In this document: positions 24,021-32,954 of the stretch, piece after piece
Layout of the letters: each line of letters opens with the position of its first letter
Numbering within the stretch: position 1 is the first letter of the stretch
NCBI RefSeq assembly: GCF_030929495.1
Contig: NZ_JAVFWN010000011.1
Span: 1 to 64,000 of the forward strand
DNA length: 64,000 nt
Source of the DNA: Nocardioides sp. LHD-245
GTDB taxonomy: Bacteria > Actinomycetota > Actinomycetes > Propionibacteriales > Nocardioidaceae
Direction: 5' to 3'
Position numbers and translations under genes: made by a program
The notes under the pieces: model-generated
Databases searched by the model: none
Told to the model about the DNA's origin: nothing
What the model saw: only the letters and a program-made list of their open reading frames with translations

Positions 24021-25052
24021 GTGACCACATCGTCGAACACCCGCACCACCGATCTGCCCGTGGACACGGCGGAGTTGCGGACGGAGCGGGACGCAGGGCG
24101 GGCGGCTGCCGGGATCACCGCCCGGCTGCAGCGCTACGCCCTCCTGATCGCACTGATCGCCCTGATCGCCCTGTTCTCCGCCCTGCGGCCGGACACCTTC
24201 TTCACCGGCGACAATCTCACGACCATCCTGAGCATCCAGGCCACCGCCGCACTGCTCGCCCTCGGGGTCACCCTCGTGCTGATCATCGGAGAGTTCGACC
24301 TCTCCGTCGCCGCCGTCATGGGGATGTCGGCGAGCGTCATCGCCTACCTGACCGCCGAACAGTCGATCTCGCCCCTCGTGGCCTGCTTGATCGCGGTGGC
24401 CCTGGCCGCCGTGGTCGGCCTGGTCAACGCGGCGCTCGTCGTCGGCGCCGGCCTCAACTCGTTCATCGTCACCCTCGCCGTCGGGACGCTCGTCCAGGGC
24501 CTGGCCATCGGGATCGCCGGCTCCGTCACGATCGGCGGTCTGCCCACCTCGCTGACCTACCCCTTCCAGAGCCGCTTCCTCGGCGTCCAGGCCGCCTTCT
24601 TCTTCATGCTGCTCATCGCCGTCGCGCTCTACCTCGTCGTCGGCCGGATGCCCGTCGGGCGCAGCATGTTCTTCACCGGGAACGCGCGCGCGGCCGCCGA
24701 GCTCGCCGGCGTCCGCACCGCCCGCGTCCGGATCGCCGTGATGACGACCACCGGCGTCCTCGCCGGCCTCGCCGGTGTCATGTTCGTCGGCCAGACCGGC
24801 GCCGCCAGCCCGTCGATCGCCGATCCTTACCTGCTGCCGGCGTACGCCGCGGGCTTCCTCGGCGCAACCGCGTTCACCCCCGGCCGGTTCAACGTATGGG
24901 GGTCGGTCTGGGCCGTCTACCTCCTCGCCGTCGGCACCACTGGCTTCCAGTTCCTCGGTCTCGACAACTGGGTCATCAACGTCTTCAACGGCGGCGTGCT
25001 CGTCCTCGCCGTCGGTCTCAGCCGCTTCTTCGCCCGCAAGTCCCGAGGCTGA
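24021..25052 (+). CDS. Ribose/sugar-type ABC transporter permease (RbsC family)
   Basis: 343 aa from GTG 24021 (VTTSSNTRTT) with GGAGG upstream; a TTG at 23958 is in frame but less likely. Hydrophobic spans throughout, with TILSIQATAALLALGVTLVLIIGEFDLSV (first half, given here as the BPD_transp_2 signature region), GLNSFIVTLAVGTLVQGL and AYAAGFLGATAFTPGRFNVWG, typical of RbsC/XylH permeases. It is first in an operon with binding protein, ATPase and amidohydrolase; the importer probably serves a nucleoside-like or polyol-linked substrate. Confidence 0.88.
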   Translation: MTTSSNTRTTDLPVDTAELRTERDAGRAAAGITARLQRYALLIALIALIALFSALRPDTFFTGDNLTTILSIQATAALLALGVTLVLIIGEFDLSVAAVMGMSASVIAYLTAEQSISPLVACLIAVALAAVVGLVNAALVVGAGLNSFIVTLAVGTLVQGLAIGIAGSVTIGGLPTSLTYPFQSRFLGVQAAFFFMLLIAVALYLVVGRMPVGRSMFFTGNARAAAELAGVRTARVRIAVMTTTGVLAGLAGVMFVGQTGAASPSIADPYLLPAYAAGFLGATAFTPGRFNVWGSVWAVYLLAVGTTGFQFLGLDNWVINVFNGGVLVLAVGLSRFFARKSRG

Positions 25053-25110
25053 GCGCGCCGCGCCCCACGACCCGTCTCGGAAACCGCGCCCCACCGAAGG
25101 AAAGAGAACC

Positions 25111-26277
25111 ATGTCCCACCGCCACCTCCGCGCGCTCGCCGCGCTCACCAGCGCCGCACTCCTCGCGCTCACCGCGTGCTCGGCCCCCGAGAGCGCGGAG
25201 TCCTCGGCCAGCCGGGACGATGCGAAGTCCGACATCGCGCTCGAGATGAACGAGCTCATCGAGCAGCATTCCGCGACGCCCGCCTTCGAGGCACCCGGGC
25301 CAGCCGTCGACGCCGCCTCCCTCGCCGGCAAGACCATTGCGATCGTCGCGATCGACCTCCGGGTGCCGACGATCGCCGACGTGGCCGCCAACGCCCAGGA
25401 GGCGGCGAAGATGCTCGGAATCAAGACCACCGTCTTCGACGCCAAGAGCCAGGCGACCCTGATGCAGCAGGGAATGCAGCAGGCCATCGACAACCGGGCA
25501 GACGCGATCATCAGTGACGGCCTGGTGATGCAGGTCGTCGCGGGACAGATCAAGAACGCCAAGAACAAGGGCATTCCCACGATCGACGTGGTCAACAGCC
25601 CGCCCGTCGCCGACGTTCCCGGCCAGGGCTCCGACCCGAACATCTTCGGCAACGTGTCCCCCGACGCCGACCTCGGCGGACGCCTCATGGCCGCCGCAGC
25701 CATCGCCACGACCGACGGGGACGCCCACGTCCAGGTGATGAACACCTCCGAGCTGACCGCGGCCGCTGCGATCGTCGGCTCGATCGAGAGCGCCGTCGAG
25801 GAGTGCGACACCTGCGAGCTCGCCGAGACGACCGACACCGCCCTCAACGACTGGTCCACCCAGATTCCTGGACTCGTCGCGACGCAGATCCGCAGCAACC
25901 CCGGCGTCAACTTCATCTTGCCGATCTACGACGCGATGGGCATCTTCGCCACCACCGGCGTGCAGCAGGCCGCCGCCACTGGCAAGGTGCGCATCGTCTC
26001 GCAGGATGGCAGCCCCGCTGCGCTCGCCCTCGTCAAGCAGGGCGACGTGTTCGTCGCCGACGTCGCCAAGAGCTCCGCGTGGGCCGCATGGGCGGCCGTC
26101 GACCAGGCCATGCGCGGGATGCTCGACATGGAGCCCGCCAACCCCGTCCTGCCCATCCGGTACGTCGACGCAGCCGCCCTGAAGGACGTCGACACGTCGA
26201 CCTCCGCGTCGGTGGACGCCGCGCTCTTCGGCCCGGGCTACCGGGACGGCTACAAGGAGCTGTGGGGGCTGTCCTGA
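25111..26277 (+). CDS. Sugar-type ABC transporter substrate-binding lipoprotein (RbsB family)
   Basis: 388 aa, ATG 25111 with AAGGAAAGAG upstream. The lipoprotein signal is MSHRHLRALAALTSAALLAL followed by TAC (Cys23). The mature protein has a periplasmic-binding-protein type 1 fold: TIAIVAIDLRVPTIADVAAN, QQAIDNRADAIISDGL, NKGIPTIDVVNSP. Unusual for RbsB, it has a CDTC pair in the middle (ECDTCELAE). The ligand cannot be read out; the coupled amidohydrolase hints at a purine- or triazine-like solute. Confidence 0.85.
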   Translation: MSHRHLRALAALTSAALLALTACSAPESAESSASRDDAKSDIALEMNELIEQHSATPAFEAPGPAVDAASLAGKTIAIVAIDLRVPTIADVAANAQEAAKMLGIKTTVFDAKSQATLMQQGMQQAIDNRADAIISDGLVMQVVAGQIKNAKNKGIPTIDVVNSPPVADVPGQGSDPNIFGNVSPDADLGGRLMAAAAIATTDGDAHVQVMNTSELTAAAAIVGSIESAVEECDTCELAETTDTALNDWSTQIPGLVATQIRSNPGVNFILPIYDAMGIFATTGVQQAAATGKVRIVSQDGSPAALALVKQGDVFVADVAKSSAWAAWAAVDQAMRGMLDMEPANPVLPIRYVDAAALKDVDTSTSASVDAALFGPGYRDGYKELWGLS

Positions 26278-26278
26278 C

Positions 26279-27805
26279 ATGGGATCGACGATCACGCCCG
26301 CCGCGTCGGCCCTCCGGATCACCGGCCTGAGCAAGGCATTCGGCTCCACCCGCGCCGTCCAGGACGTCACCTTCACGGTCGCCACGGGCGAGGTGCACGC
26401 ACTGCTCGGCCACAACGGCTCGGGCAAGTCCACCCTGGTGAAGATGATCAGCGGACTGGTCCGGCCCGATGCTGGCCATGTCGAGGTCGGAGCAGGCGAC
26501 GCCCCGTCGGCCGGACCGCCCAGGATCGGCGTCGTCCACCAGGACCTCGCCCTGTGCGGCGACGCCACCGTGCTCGAGAACTGTTGCATGGGTGAGATCG
26601 CCGCCCGGCGCGGACCGTTCATCGACTGGGAGCGGGAGCGACGCACGCTGCGGCCGATCCTCGACTCGCTCGCCGCCGACTTCCGGCCCGACACGATGGT
26701 TCGCGACCTCTCCCCCGCCAACCAGGCGGTGGTTGCGATCGCCCGCGCGCTCAAGCGGGGGGCCTCGGGCGCGCCGCTCGACCTCCTGGTGCTCGACGAG
26801 GCGACCGCCCGCCTGCGCGGCGCGGACGCCGAGAAGGTGCTCGCGACCGCGCGCCGGGTCGCGGCCCAGGGCGGCGGCGTGCTGCTCGTCACCCATCACA
26901 TGTCCGAGGTCCTCGGGGCCGCGGACCGTGCGACCGTGCTGGCCGGCGGGGCAGTCGTCGCGACGGTGGATGTCGCCGACACCACCGAGGAGGACCTGCT
27001 GCGCATGGTCAGCGGGCGTGAGGTGAGCGCGATGCGTCGTACCGCCGCCGGGGCGCGGATGACGGGCGAGGAGCCGCGCCTCGTGCTCGAGAGGGTCTCG
27101 GGGGAGCACATCCACGACCTGTCGCTGGAGGTCCGGCCGGGGGAGGTCCTCGGGATCACCGGCGCCACCGGCGCCGGGTTCGAGGAGATCCCCTACCTGG
27201 TCAGCCGGCCCGACCGGTGCCGCACCGGGTCCGTGCTCGTCGACGGCGTCCGTCTGCGAGGACGCACCTACGCCGACGGACGACGCAACGGGGTCGGCGT
27301 CGTCCCCGCCGACCGGCTTCTCAACGGCGTGTACGTCGCGGCGTCGGTGCGGGAGAACCTGTCACCCGTCGTCCGGCGGACCAGTCGCGTCCTCGGCCTG
27401 GTCGGCAACGCCAAGGAGCGCGCATGGGCGAGCCGGACCGCGGAGGCCTTCCAGATTCGCATGGCCGGACCGGAGATCCCCGTCGGCGCGCTCAGCGGTG
27501 GCAACCAGCAGAAGGTGCTGCTGGCGCGGGTGCTGGAGGACCGGCCGAAGGTGCTGATCCTCCACGAGCCCACGCAGGGAGTGGACGAGCCCACCCGCCG
27601 GTCGCTGATCGAGATCGTCCGTGAGGCCGCCACGGCGGGAACCGCCGTCCTGTACGTGTCCTGCGACGTCGACGAGGTCGCCGGTGCCGCCGACCGGGTG
27701 CTCGTCGTACGGGAGGGCCGAGGGGTGCACGAGACGCCCGGCGGCCTCGACCACGCCGACGAGATCTACGCGGCGAGCTACCTCACCGGGACCCCGGCGC
27801 CGTGA
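26279..27805 (+). CDS. Sugar-type ABC transporter ATPase (RbsA family, two NBDs)
   Basis: 508 aa, ATG 26279, one base after the binding-protein stop. NBD1: Walker A GHNGSGKST, an altered signature LSPANQ (LSxGQ is usual) and Walker B LLVLDEAT. NBD2: degenerate Walker A GATGAGFEEI (no Lys), normal for RbsA-like proteins, and a canonical LSGGNQQKVLLARVL signature. It powers the RbsC-type permease encoded upstream. It overlaps the amidohydrolase start (GTGA). Confidence 0.88.
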   Translation: MGSTITPAASALRITGLSKAFGSTRAVQDVTFTVATGEVHALLGHNGSGKSTLVKMISGLVRPDAGHVEVGAGDAPSAGPPRIGVVHQDLALCGDATVLENCCMGEIAARRGPFIDWERERRTLRPILDSLAADFRPDTMVRDLSPANQAVVAIARALKRGASGAPLDLLVLDEATARLRGADAEKVLATARRVAAQGGGVLLVTHHMSEVLGAADRATVLAGGAVVATVDVADTTEEDLLRMVSGREVSAMRRTAAGARMTGEEPRLVLERVSGEHIHDLSLEVRPGEVLGITGATGAGFEEIPYLVSRPDRCRTGSVLVDGVRLRGRTYADGRRNGVGVVPADRLLNGVYVAASVRENLSPVVRRTSRVLGLVGNAKERAWASRTAEAFQIRMAGPEIPVGALSGGNQQKVLLARVLEDRPKVLILHEPTQGVDEPTRRSLIEIVREAATAGTAVLYVSCDVDEVAGAADRVLVVREGRGVHETPGGLDHADEIYAASYLTGTPAP

Positions 27806-29151
27806 GCGTGCTGGTCAGTGGAGCCGAGGCCGTGCTGTGGGACGGTCCTTCGGCCGACAGCCTGCTGGTCGAGGACGGGGTCGTAACGGCGGTCGGCACC
27901 GGCCTCACCGCGGGTCCAGGAACGACGGTCGTCGACGCGCGCGGCGCGGTCGTCGTCCCGGGACTGGTCAACGCCCACCACCACATGTTCCAGTCACTGA
28001 CGCGGGTCCGCGGCCAGGACCGGCCGCTGTTCGGCTGGCTCGCCGAGTTGTGGCCGCTCTTCAGCAAGCACGACGGTGCCTGGCAGGAGGCGGCGACCGC
28101 GGTCGCCGTCGCCGAGCTCCTGCTCTCCGGGTGCACCACCAGCGTCGACCACCACTACCTCGCGCCCACCCCCGGCGCCCCCGACCCCGTCGACGCCCAG
28201 GTCGCCGCCGCCCGCCGGCTCGGCATCCGCCTGGTCAGCGCTGTCGGCAGCATGGACGTCGACGACGCACACGGCGGACTCGCCCCCGCTGCCCTCTGCG
28301 AGAACTCCGAGCAGTACCTCGCCCGGTTGAGCGAGCTCGCCGACCGGCACCACGACCCCGATCCGTCGAGCCTGACCCGCGTCGCCGCCGCTCCGTGCCA
28401 TCCGCTCGCCGTCACCGCCGACCTGGTCCGCGGAGCCCACGAGATCGCGCGGACGCGGGGTCTCGGGTTCCACACGCACCTGGCGGAGGCACGTGACGAG
28501 GAGGCCGCGACCGTCCGGGCCACCGGCCTGCGCCCCCTCGACCTCCTCGCCGAGCTCGGTGTCCTCGGCCCCGGCACCTGGCTGGCGCACTGCGTCCACC
28601 TCTCCGACGACGACATCGCGACTCTTGCCGCCACCGGCACCGCCGTCGCGCTGTGCCCCAGCTCGAACCTGCGGCTCGGCTCCGGCATCGCCCGGGTGCG
28701 TGACCTGGTCGACGCCGGGGTCACCGTCGGCCTCGGCGTCGACGGCGCCGCGTCCAACGACGGCGGCAGCGCCCTCGCCGAGGCCCGTCAGCTGCTCCTG
28801 GTGTCGCGGGCCGGTGGCGTCGAGCAGGGCCTCACCGCCCGCGAGGCGCTGCAGGTGGCCACCGCCGGCGGCGCCCGTGCCCTCGGCCGAACCGACCTCG
28901 GCACGATCGCTCTCGGCGCCCGCGCCGACCTCGCCGTCTTCGACGTCACAGGCCTCCACGCCGTCGGGACCGAGGCCGACCCCCTCGCCGGCCTGCTCCT
29001 CTCCCCGCCCGCGACCGCTCGTCACGTCCTGGTCGAGGGACAGGCCGTCGTTCGCGACCACGCTCTCGTGCACGCCGACCCCATGGAGCTGGCCGCACAG
29101 GCTAGAACCGCCATCGCCCGATCGCGGATCACCACGCACACGCCGGGTTAG
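27802..29151 (+). CDS. Amidohydrolase, 8-oxoguanine deaminase/AtzB-like
   Basis: 449 aa from GTG 27802, overlapping the ATPase stop. Subtype III metal site: NAHHHMFQ (HxH pair), His in FHTHLAEARDEE, His in WLAHCVHLSDDD, and the catalytic Asp in GLGVDGAASNDGGS. The stretch HHMFQSLTRVRGQDRPLFGW closely resembles 8-oxoguanine deaminases and hydroxyatrazine-type aminohydrolases, which deaminate or dealkylaminate N-heterocycles. Translational coupling to an importer suggests it acts on the imported solute, releasing ammonia or an amine before the oxygenase steps. Confidence 0.85.
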   Translation: MSVLVSGAEAVLWDGPSADSLLVEDGVVTAVGTGLTAGPGTTVVDARGAVVVPGLVNAHHHMFQSLTRVRGQDRPLFGWLAELWPLFSKHDGAWQEAATAVAVAELLLSGCTTSVDHHYLAPTPGAPDPVDAQVAAARRLGIRLVSAVGSMDVDDAHGGLAPAALCENSEQYLARLSELADRHHDPDPSSLTRVAAAPCHPLAVTADLVRGAHEIARTRGLGFHTHLAEARDEEAATVRATGLRPLDLLAELGVLGPGTWLAHCVHLSDDDIATLAATGTAVALCPSSNLRLGSGIARVRDLVDAGVTVGLGVDGAASNDGGSALAEARQLLLVSRAGGVEQGLTAREALQVATAGGARALGRTDLGTIALGARADLAVFDVTGLHAVGTEADPLAGLLLSPPATARHVLVEGQAVVRDHALVHADPMELAAQARTAIARSRITTHTPG

Positions 29152-29163
29152 CTGCGATGCCCA

Positions 29164-29183
29164 GCCAGGTTGTCCAACCTGGC
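29164..29183. repeat. Perfect inverted repeat between converging genes
   Basis: GCCAGGTTGTCCAACCTGGC is a perfect 9-bp inverted repeat around two bases, 13 bp past the amidohydrolase stop, in a 210-bp gap between converging genes. As RNA it can form a stem with a short loop, so it may end transcription, but no T-run follows on either strand. The rest of the gap shows nothing recognisable. Confidence 0.5.
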
Positions 29184-29361
29184 ACTAGGGCCCCCGGCGC
29201 TCGCTGACGAGGTCGGCTCGGCTCTGCCGGTCCGCGCCCCGACCGGCGCATCGAGATCAGGGCAGGGCGATGAGCACCTTGGTCGACTCGCTGATCGCTC
29301 CGCTGGCCCGCTGCGAAGAGCCCACCGGCCGCAACCTGTCGTAGCTGGAAGACAGGGTCGA

Positions 29362-30936
29362 CTAGGAAGGAGTGCCCACGATGTCCTTCGCACGAGCCGT
29401 CAGAGACGCCCGGTCCACCTTCCCGCTGCCGGATCGCGGGAAGGTGTCGATCACCACGGCGTACTTCGGGATCTTGAAGCCGGCCAGCGTGCCGCGGATC
29501 CAGGCGAGGACCTCGTCGGGATCGAGCGTCGCACCCGCGGCCGGCTGCAGGAACGCGAGGCCCACCTCGGCGAACCGCTCATGCGGAACAGGCGCCACGA
29601 TCACATCGGCAACGGCCGCGTGGGCACGGAGCGCGCTCTCGACCTCCTCGATCGAGATGTTCTCCCCACCGGACTTGATCATCAGCTTCGCACGGCCGCA
29701 GTAGTCGAGCCTGCCGTCCGGACACAGGCGTCCGAGATCCCCGGTGCGGAGGAAGCCGTCGGCGGTGAAGGCCCGCGCCGTCGCATCGGGGTTCTGGTAG
29801 TAGCCCAGCATCACCGAGTGCTCCCCCTGGACCACGATCTCCCCGATGTCCCCGAGACTCACGGGGCGCCCGGAATCAGGATCGCGGATGTCGACCGTGA
29901 GCCCCTCCTGAGGACGACCGATGTGATCGATCCGCTCCTGGATCGGATCGGCGAGATCGCCGACGCAGACATTGGGCGAGCACTCGGTCAACCCGAAGAC
30001 GTTCGATACCTCGCAACCGAGCGACCGCGCGACGCGCGTGAACAGATCCGCGTCGGCCGCCGTCGACAGCAGACGCAGTGACGACACGGTCTCGCCGGTG
30101 GACTCCGCGTGCAGGACCAGGTCCCGGGCTGCCGCGTCGATCACCGGGGCGACCGTGACGGCGTGCGCCCGCATCGTCTCCAGTCCCGCGCCCAGCTGCC
30201 AGCCCCGCATCAGGACCGTGGCCGCACCGGAAGTGACCGCCGCCATGAACGAGAAGACCGATCCCCCGCAGTGGAACAGCGGGTTGGCCACCAGTACGAC
30301 GTCGTGCTCGGTCATCTGCCAGGCCCGACCCAGTCCCCAGCCGTTGCGCACCAGGCCGGCGTTGGTGAGCATCGCGCCCTTCGGGAAGCCCGTCGATCCC
30401 GAGGTGTACTGGATCATGCCCAGCGCACGACCGTCCTCCCGCACGGGCACCGTGTCCTCGTCGTAGAGGTCGGTCAGCGCGACGGCGCCCGCGACGGGTG
30501 TGCCGTCGAGGACGGCACACCCTCGAAGGTGCACGCCCTCCCCCGCCGTCAGCCGACCGATCGCCTCGGCCCCGAGGCTCCCGGTACCGTCCTCCCAGAT
30601 CAGGTGGGTCACGTCGCCCTGACGCAGCACGTAGCCGACCTCGGGCTCCGTGAACCGGGTGTTGAGCGGCACCAGGACCGCACCGATCCTGGCCACCGCG
30701 AACCACACGTGCAGCCATTCGACACGGTTCGCCATCGAGATCGCGACGTGGTCGCCCTCACCGACACCCCAGCGGGCCAGGCCCGCGGCCAGCCGCTCGG
30801 CGTCCGCCGCGATCTCCGCGAACGTGAAGGTCCGCTCGCCGTCGCGGACCTGGATCGGCGACCCGGCCCGCGCCAGGTCGCCGACAAGGGTCGTCAGGGA
30901 CGTGGGAACCGAGGCCGCGTCAGGAAAGAGCGGCAT
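29362..30936 (-). CDS. AMP-forming acyl-CoA ligase (ANL superfamily), ligase 1
   Basis: 524 aa, ATG 30936, overlapping the B12-binding subunit gene by 17 bp. Motifs in order: P-loop YTSGSTGFPKGAML, FGLTECSPN (A5), YYQNPDATARAF, DGFLRTGDLG (A7), RAKLMIKSGGENIS (A8 hinge) and GSGKVDRASL with the catalytic C-terminal Lys. It activates a carboxylic acid to its CoA thioester via an acyl-adenylate. Closely related in motif set to ligase 3 (46109-47671), including TECSPNVCVGDLAD. Last gene of the operon starting at 41076. Confidence 0.9.
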   Translation of the reverse strand: MPLFPDAASVPTSLTTLVGDLARAGSPIQVRDGERTFTFAEIAADAERLAAGLARWGVGEGDHVAISMANRVEWLHVWFAVARIGAVLVPLNTRFTEPEVGYVLRQGDVTHLIWEDGTGSLGAEAIGRLTAGEGVHLRGCAVLDGTPVAGAVALTDLYDEDTVPVREDGRALGMIQYTSGSTGFPKGAMLTNAGLVRNGWGLGRAWQMTEHDVVLVANPLFHCGGSVFSFMAAVTSGAATVLMRGWQLGAGLETMRAHAVTVAPVIDAAARDLVLHAESTGETVSSLRLLSTAADADLFTRVARSLGCEVSNVFGLTECSPNVCVGDLADPIQERIDHIGRPQEGLTVDIRDPDSGRPVSLGDIGEIVVQGEHSVMLGYYQNPDATARAFTADGFLRTGDLGRLCPDGRLDYCGRAKLMIKSGGENISIEEVESALRAHAAVADVIVAPVPHERFAEVGLAFLQPAAGATLDPDEVLAWIRGTLAGFKIPKYAVVIDTFPRSGSGKVDRASLTARAKDIVGTPS

Positions 30937-31339
30937 CGTCCAGCTTCTCCGCCAGCTCCGCGAACCACTCCTCGATCACTGCCAGCTTGGTCGCCACGGG
31001 GAAGACGGTCGCGACTCCGGCCTCCTTCAGGTCAGGGATCTCCCGGTGCAGGATGGTGCCGCCCATCACGACCGGCGTGTCCAGGCCGGCCTCCCGCAAC
31101 GCCGCGACCACCGAACGGGCAACGCTCGCGTGGGTCCCGGAGAGCACCGATACGCCGACGACGTCGGCGTCCTCGTGCGCCGCCGCCCGCGCGATGCCCT
31201 CGGGGGTCTGCCGGCGCCCCATGTAGATCACCTCGTGGCCCGCGTCGCGCAGAGTGCGCGCGATGACCTTGATGCCGCGGTCGTGCCCGTCCATGCCGAC
31301 CTTCGTCAGCAGGATCCTCAGCTTCGGCGTCGTCGCCAT
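30920..31339 (-). CDS. Acyl-CoA mutase small subunit, B12-binding, set 1
   Basis: 139 aa, ATG 31339, one base after the large-subunit stop. It is a stand-alone cobalamin-binding domain: LTKVGMDGHDRG gives the DxHxxG motif (Asp17, His19, Gly22; His is the lower cobalt ligand), with GVSVLSG and VVMGGTI for the SxL and GG motifs. Separate small subunits occur in 2-hydroxyisobutyryl-CoA and isobutyryl-CoA type mutases, whereas methylmalonyl-CoA mutase usually has the domain fused. Confidence 0.92.
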   Translation of the reverse strand: MATTPKLRILLTKVGMDGHDRGIKVIARTLRDAGHEVIYMGRRQTPEGIARAAAHEDADVVGVSVLSGTHASVARSVVAALREAGLDTPVVMGGTILHREIPDLKEAGVATVFPVATKLAVIEEWFAELAEKLDDAALS

Positions 31340-31340
31340 G

Positions 31341-32918
31341 TCAGATCACCATCCCTGGCTCGTCGTACTCGCCGTACCGCGCGACGCAGGCGGTCATGAT
31401 CTCCCCCATCGTCGCGCCGTTCCGCAGCGCGACGCGGATCGGGTCGATGATGTTGTCCGATGCGGCGAGCGCCGCAGCGAGCTCCTTCAGGGCGGTCTCG
31501 AGGTCGCCGGCCGACCGGCGCGCCCGGTGCTGCGCGAGCGCCGTCCGCCTGCGGTCGACCATCGTGTTGTCGTGCTCGTGGAGGTCGAAGTCGGGGTCCT
31601 CCAGCGGCGGGCTGCCGGGCGTGTTCACGCCGACGACCATCCGCTCGCCGCTCTCCTCCGCGACCTGGTACTCGTACGCCGCATCGGTGATCGCCCGCTG
31701 CATCAGGCCCTCGGCGAGCGCCGCGACCGCACCGCCCGCCTCCTCCACCTTCGCCAGCAGCGCACGCATCTCCGCCAGCAGGCGGTCGGTCAGCGCCTCG
31801 ACGTACCAGCTGCCCCCGAGCGGGTCGACGACCTCGGTCAGCTTCGACTCGTAGGCGATGACCTGCTGGGTGTAAAGGCCGAGCAACGACGAGTACTCCG
31901 ACGGGATGGCGAAGGACTCGTCCATGCCCGCGACGAGCATCGCCTGGCAGCCGCCGAGGACCGCGCCCAGGGCCCCCAGGGTGTTCCGGACGAGGTTGAG
32001 CTCGGGGTACTGCGCGCGCAGGTTGAAGTTGCCGATCGCGGCGGAGAACCGGAGTCGCTGCCCCGACGGCGACGCGACGCCGTACCTGTCGCGGACCAAC
32101 TCCGCCCACAGCACCCGGGCGGCGCGGAACGCAGCCGCCTCCTCCAGCAGGTTGGAGTCGGAGAAGAACAGGTAGGAGAACTTGGCCGTGGCCACCTCCA
32201 TGTCCGCACCACGCTCGCGGACCGCGTCCAGGTAGGCACATGCCGCGGCGAACGCGAAGGCGAACTCGTGGACGACCGATCCGCCGGCCTCGTAGACCAA
32301 CGTTCCCCTCAGGTTGACGGGGTAGTACGCCGGCGTCCTCTCCAGCGAGTAGGCGAAGGTGTCGGCCATCAGCCGCATCGCCCCGTCCGGAGGAAGGCGG
32401 TAGAGACCGCGCGCCACGAACTCCATCAGGGGGTCGTTCGCCAGCGTGCCCGTGAGCTCGTCCAGGGAGACGCCCTGCGCCTCCGCGGTCTCCAGCAGCA
32501 TCGCGTAGATCACGGCGCTGGAGGAGTTGATGTTGAAGGTCGCCGCCGTGCTGTCGAGCGGGATGCCGTCGAACAGGGCGATGAAGTCGTCGAGGGTGTC
32601 CACCGCCACCCCCAGGCGGCCGGCGTCGTCGCCCGCACGCGGGTCGTCGGAGTCGAAGCCCAGCTGCGTCGGCAGGTCGAAGGCCGCGCTGATGCCGTGC
32701 TGACCGCGAGCGATCAGCTCCTTCCAGCGCTGGTTGGTCTCCTCCGGTCCTCCGAAGCCGGCGTACTGCCGCATCCGCCACAGGCGCTTGCGATACATGT
32801 CCGGGTGGATGCCCCGCCGGAACGGGAACTCCCCGGGGCGGGCCTCGTCGTACGACGTCGTGTCCACGTCGTCGGGGACGTAGTAGCCCCGCTCGTGGCT
32901 GTCCGCAGAGATGCTCAT
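31341..32918 (-). CDS. B12-dependent acyl-CoA mutase large subunit, set 1 (divergent active site)
   Basis: 525 aa, ATG 32918 with AAAGGAAC upstream. A methylmalonyl-CoA-mutase-type TIM barrel without B12 domain: RRGIHPDMYRKRLWRMRQYAGFG near the N-terminus (Tyr52, equivalent of Tyr89 in the P. shermanii enzyme), FDLPTQLGFDSDDPR, and VVDPLGGSWYVEALTD. Arg170 matches the substrate-carboxylate Arg207, but Ala160 replaces Gln197 and Leu207 replaces the family catalytic His244 (VNLRGTLVYEAGG versus SGYHMQEAG). So it is probably a mutase with changed substrate or chemistry. It pairs with the small subunit downstream; MeaB is at 55813. Confidence 0.88.
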   Translation of the reverse strand: MSISADSHERGYYVPDDVDTTSYDEARPGEFPFRRGIHPDMYRKRLWRMRQYAGFGGPEETNQRWKELIARGQHGISAAFDLPTQLGFDSDDPRAGDDAGRLGVAVDTLDDFIALFDGIPLDSTAATFNINSSSAVIYAMLLETAEAQGVSLDELTGTLANDPLMEFVARGLYRLPPDGAMRLMADTFAYSLERTPAYYPVNLRGTLVYEAGGSVVHEFAFAFAAACAYLDAVRERGADMEVATAKFSYLFFSDSNLLEEAAAFRAARVLWAELVRDRYGVASPSGQRLRFSAAIGNFNLRAQYPELNLVRNTLGALGAVLGGCQAMLVAGMDESFAIPSEYSSLLGLYTQQVIAYESKLTEVVDPLGGSWYVEALTDRLLAEMRALLAKVEEAGGAVAALAEGLMQRAITDAAYEYQVAEESGERMVVGVNTPGSPPLEDPDFDLHEHDNTMVDRRRTALAQHRARRSAGDLETALKELAAALAASDNIIDPIRVALRNGATMGEIMTACVARYGEYDEPGMVI

Positions 32919-32954
32919 CGGAGTTCCTTTCGCTGTGCTGGAACGAGGCGCACG

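Noticed and set aside
26279..27805. Broken ATPase gene because the second Walker A lacks Lys
   Set aside because: Degenerate second-domain Walker A motifs are normal in RbsA-type ATPases; the frame is intact and has a good second signature motif.
31341..32918. Ordinary methylmalonyl-CoA mutase for propionate metabolism
   Set aside because: Large subunit lacks a fused B12 domain and has Leu and Ala at the His244 and Gln197 positions; no epimerase is nearby.
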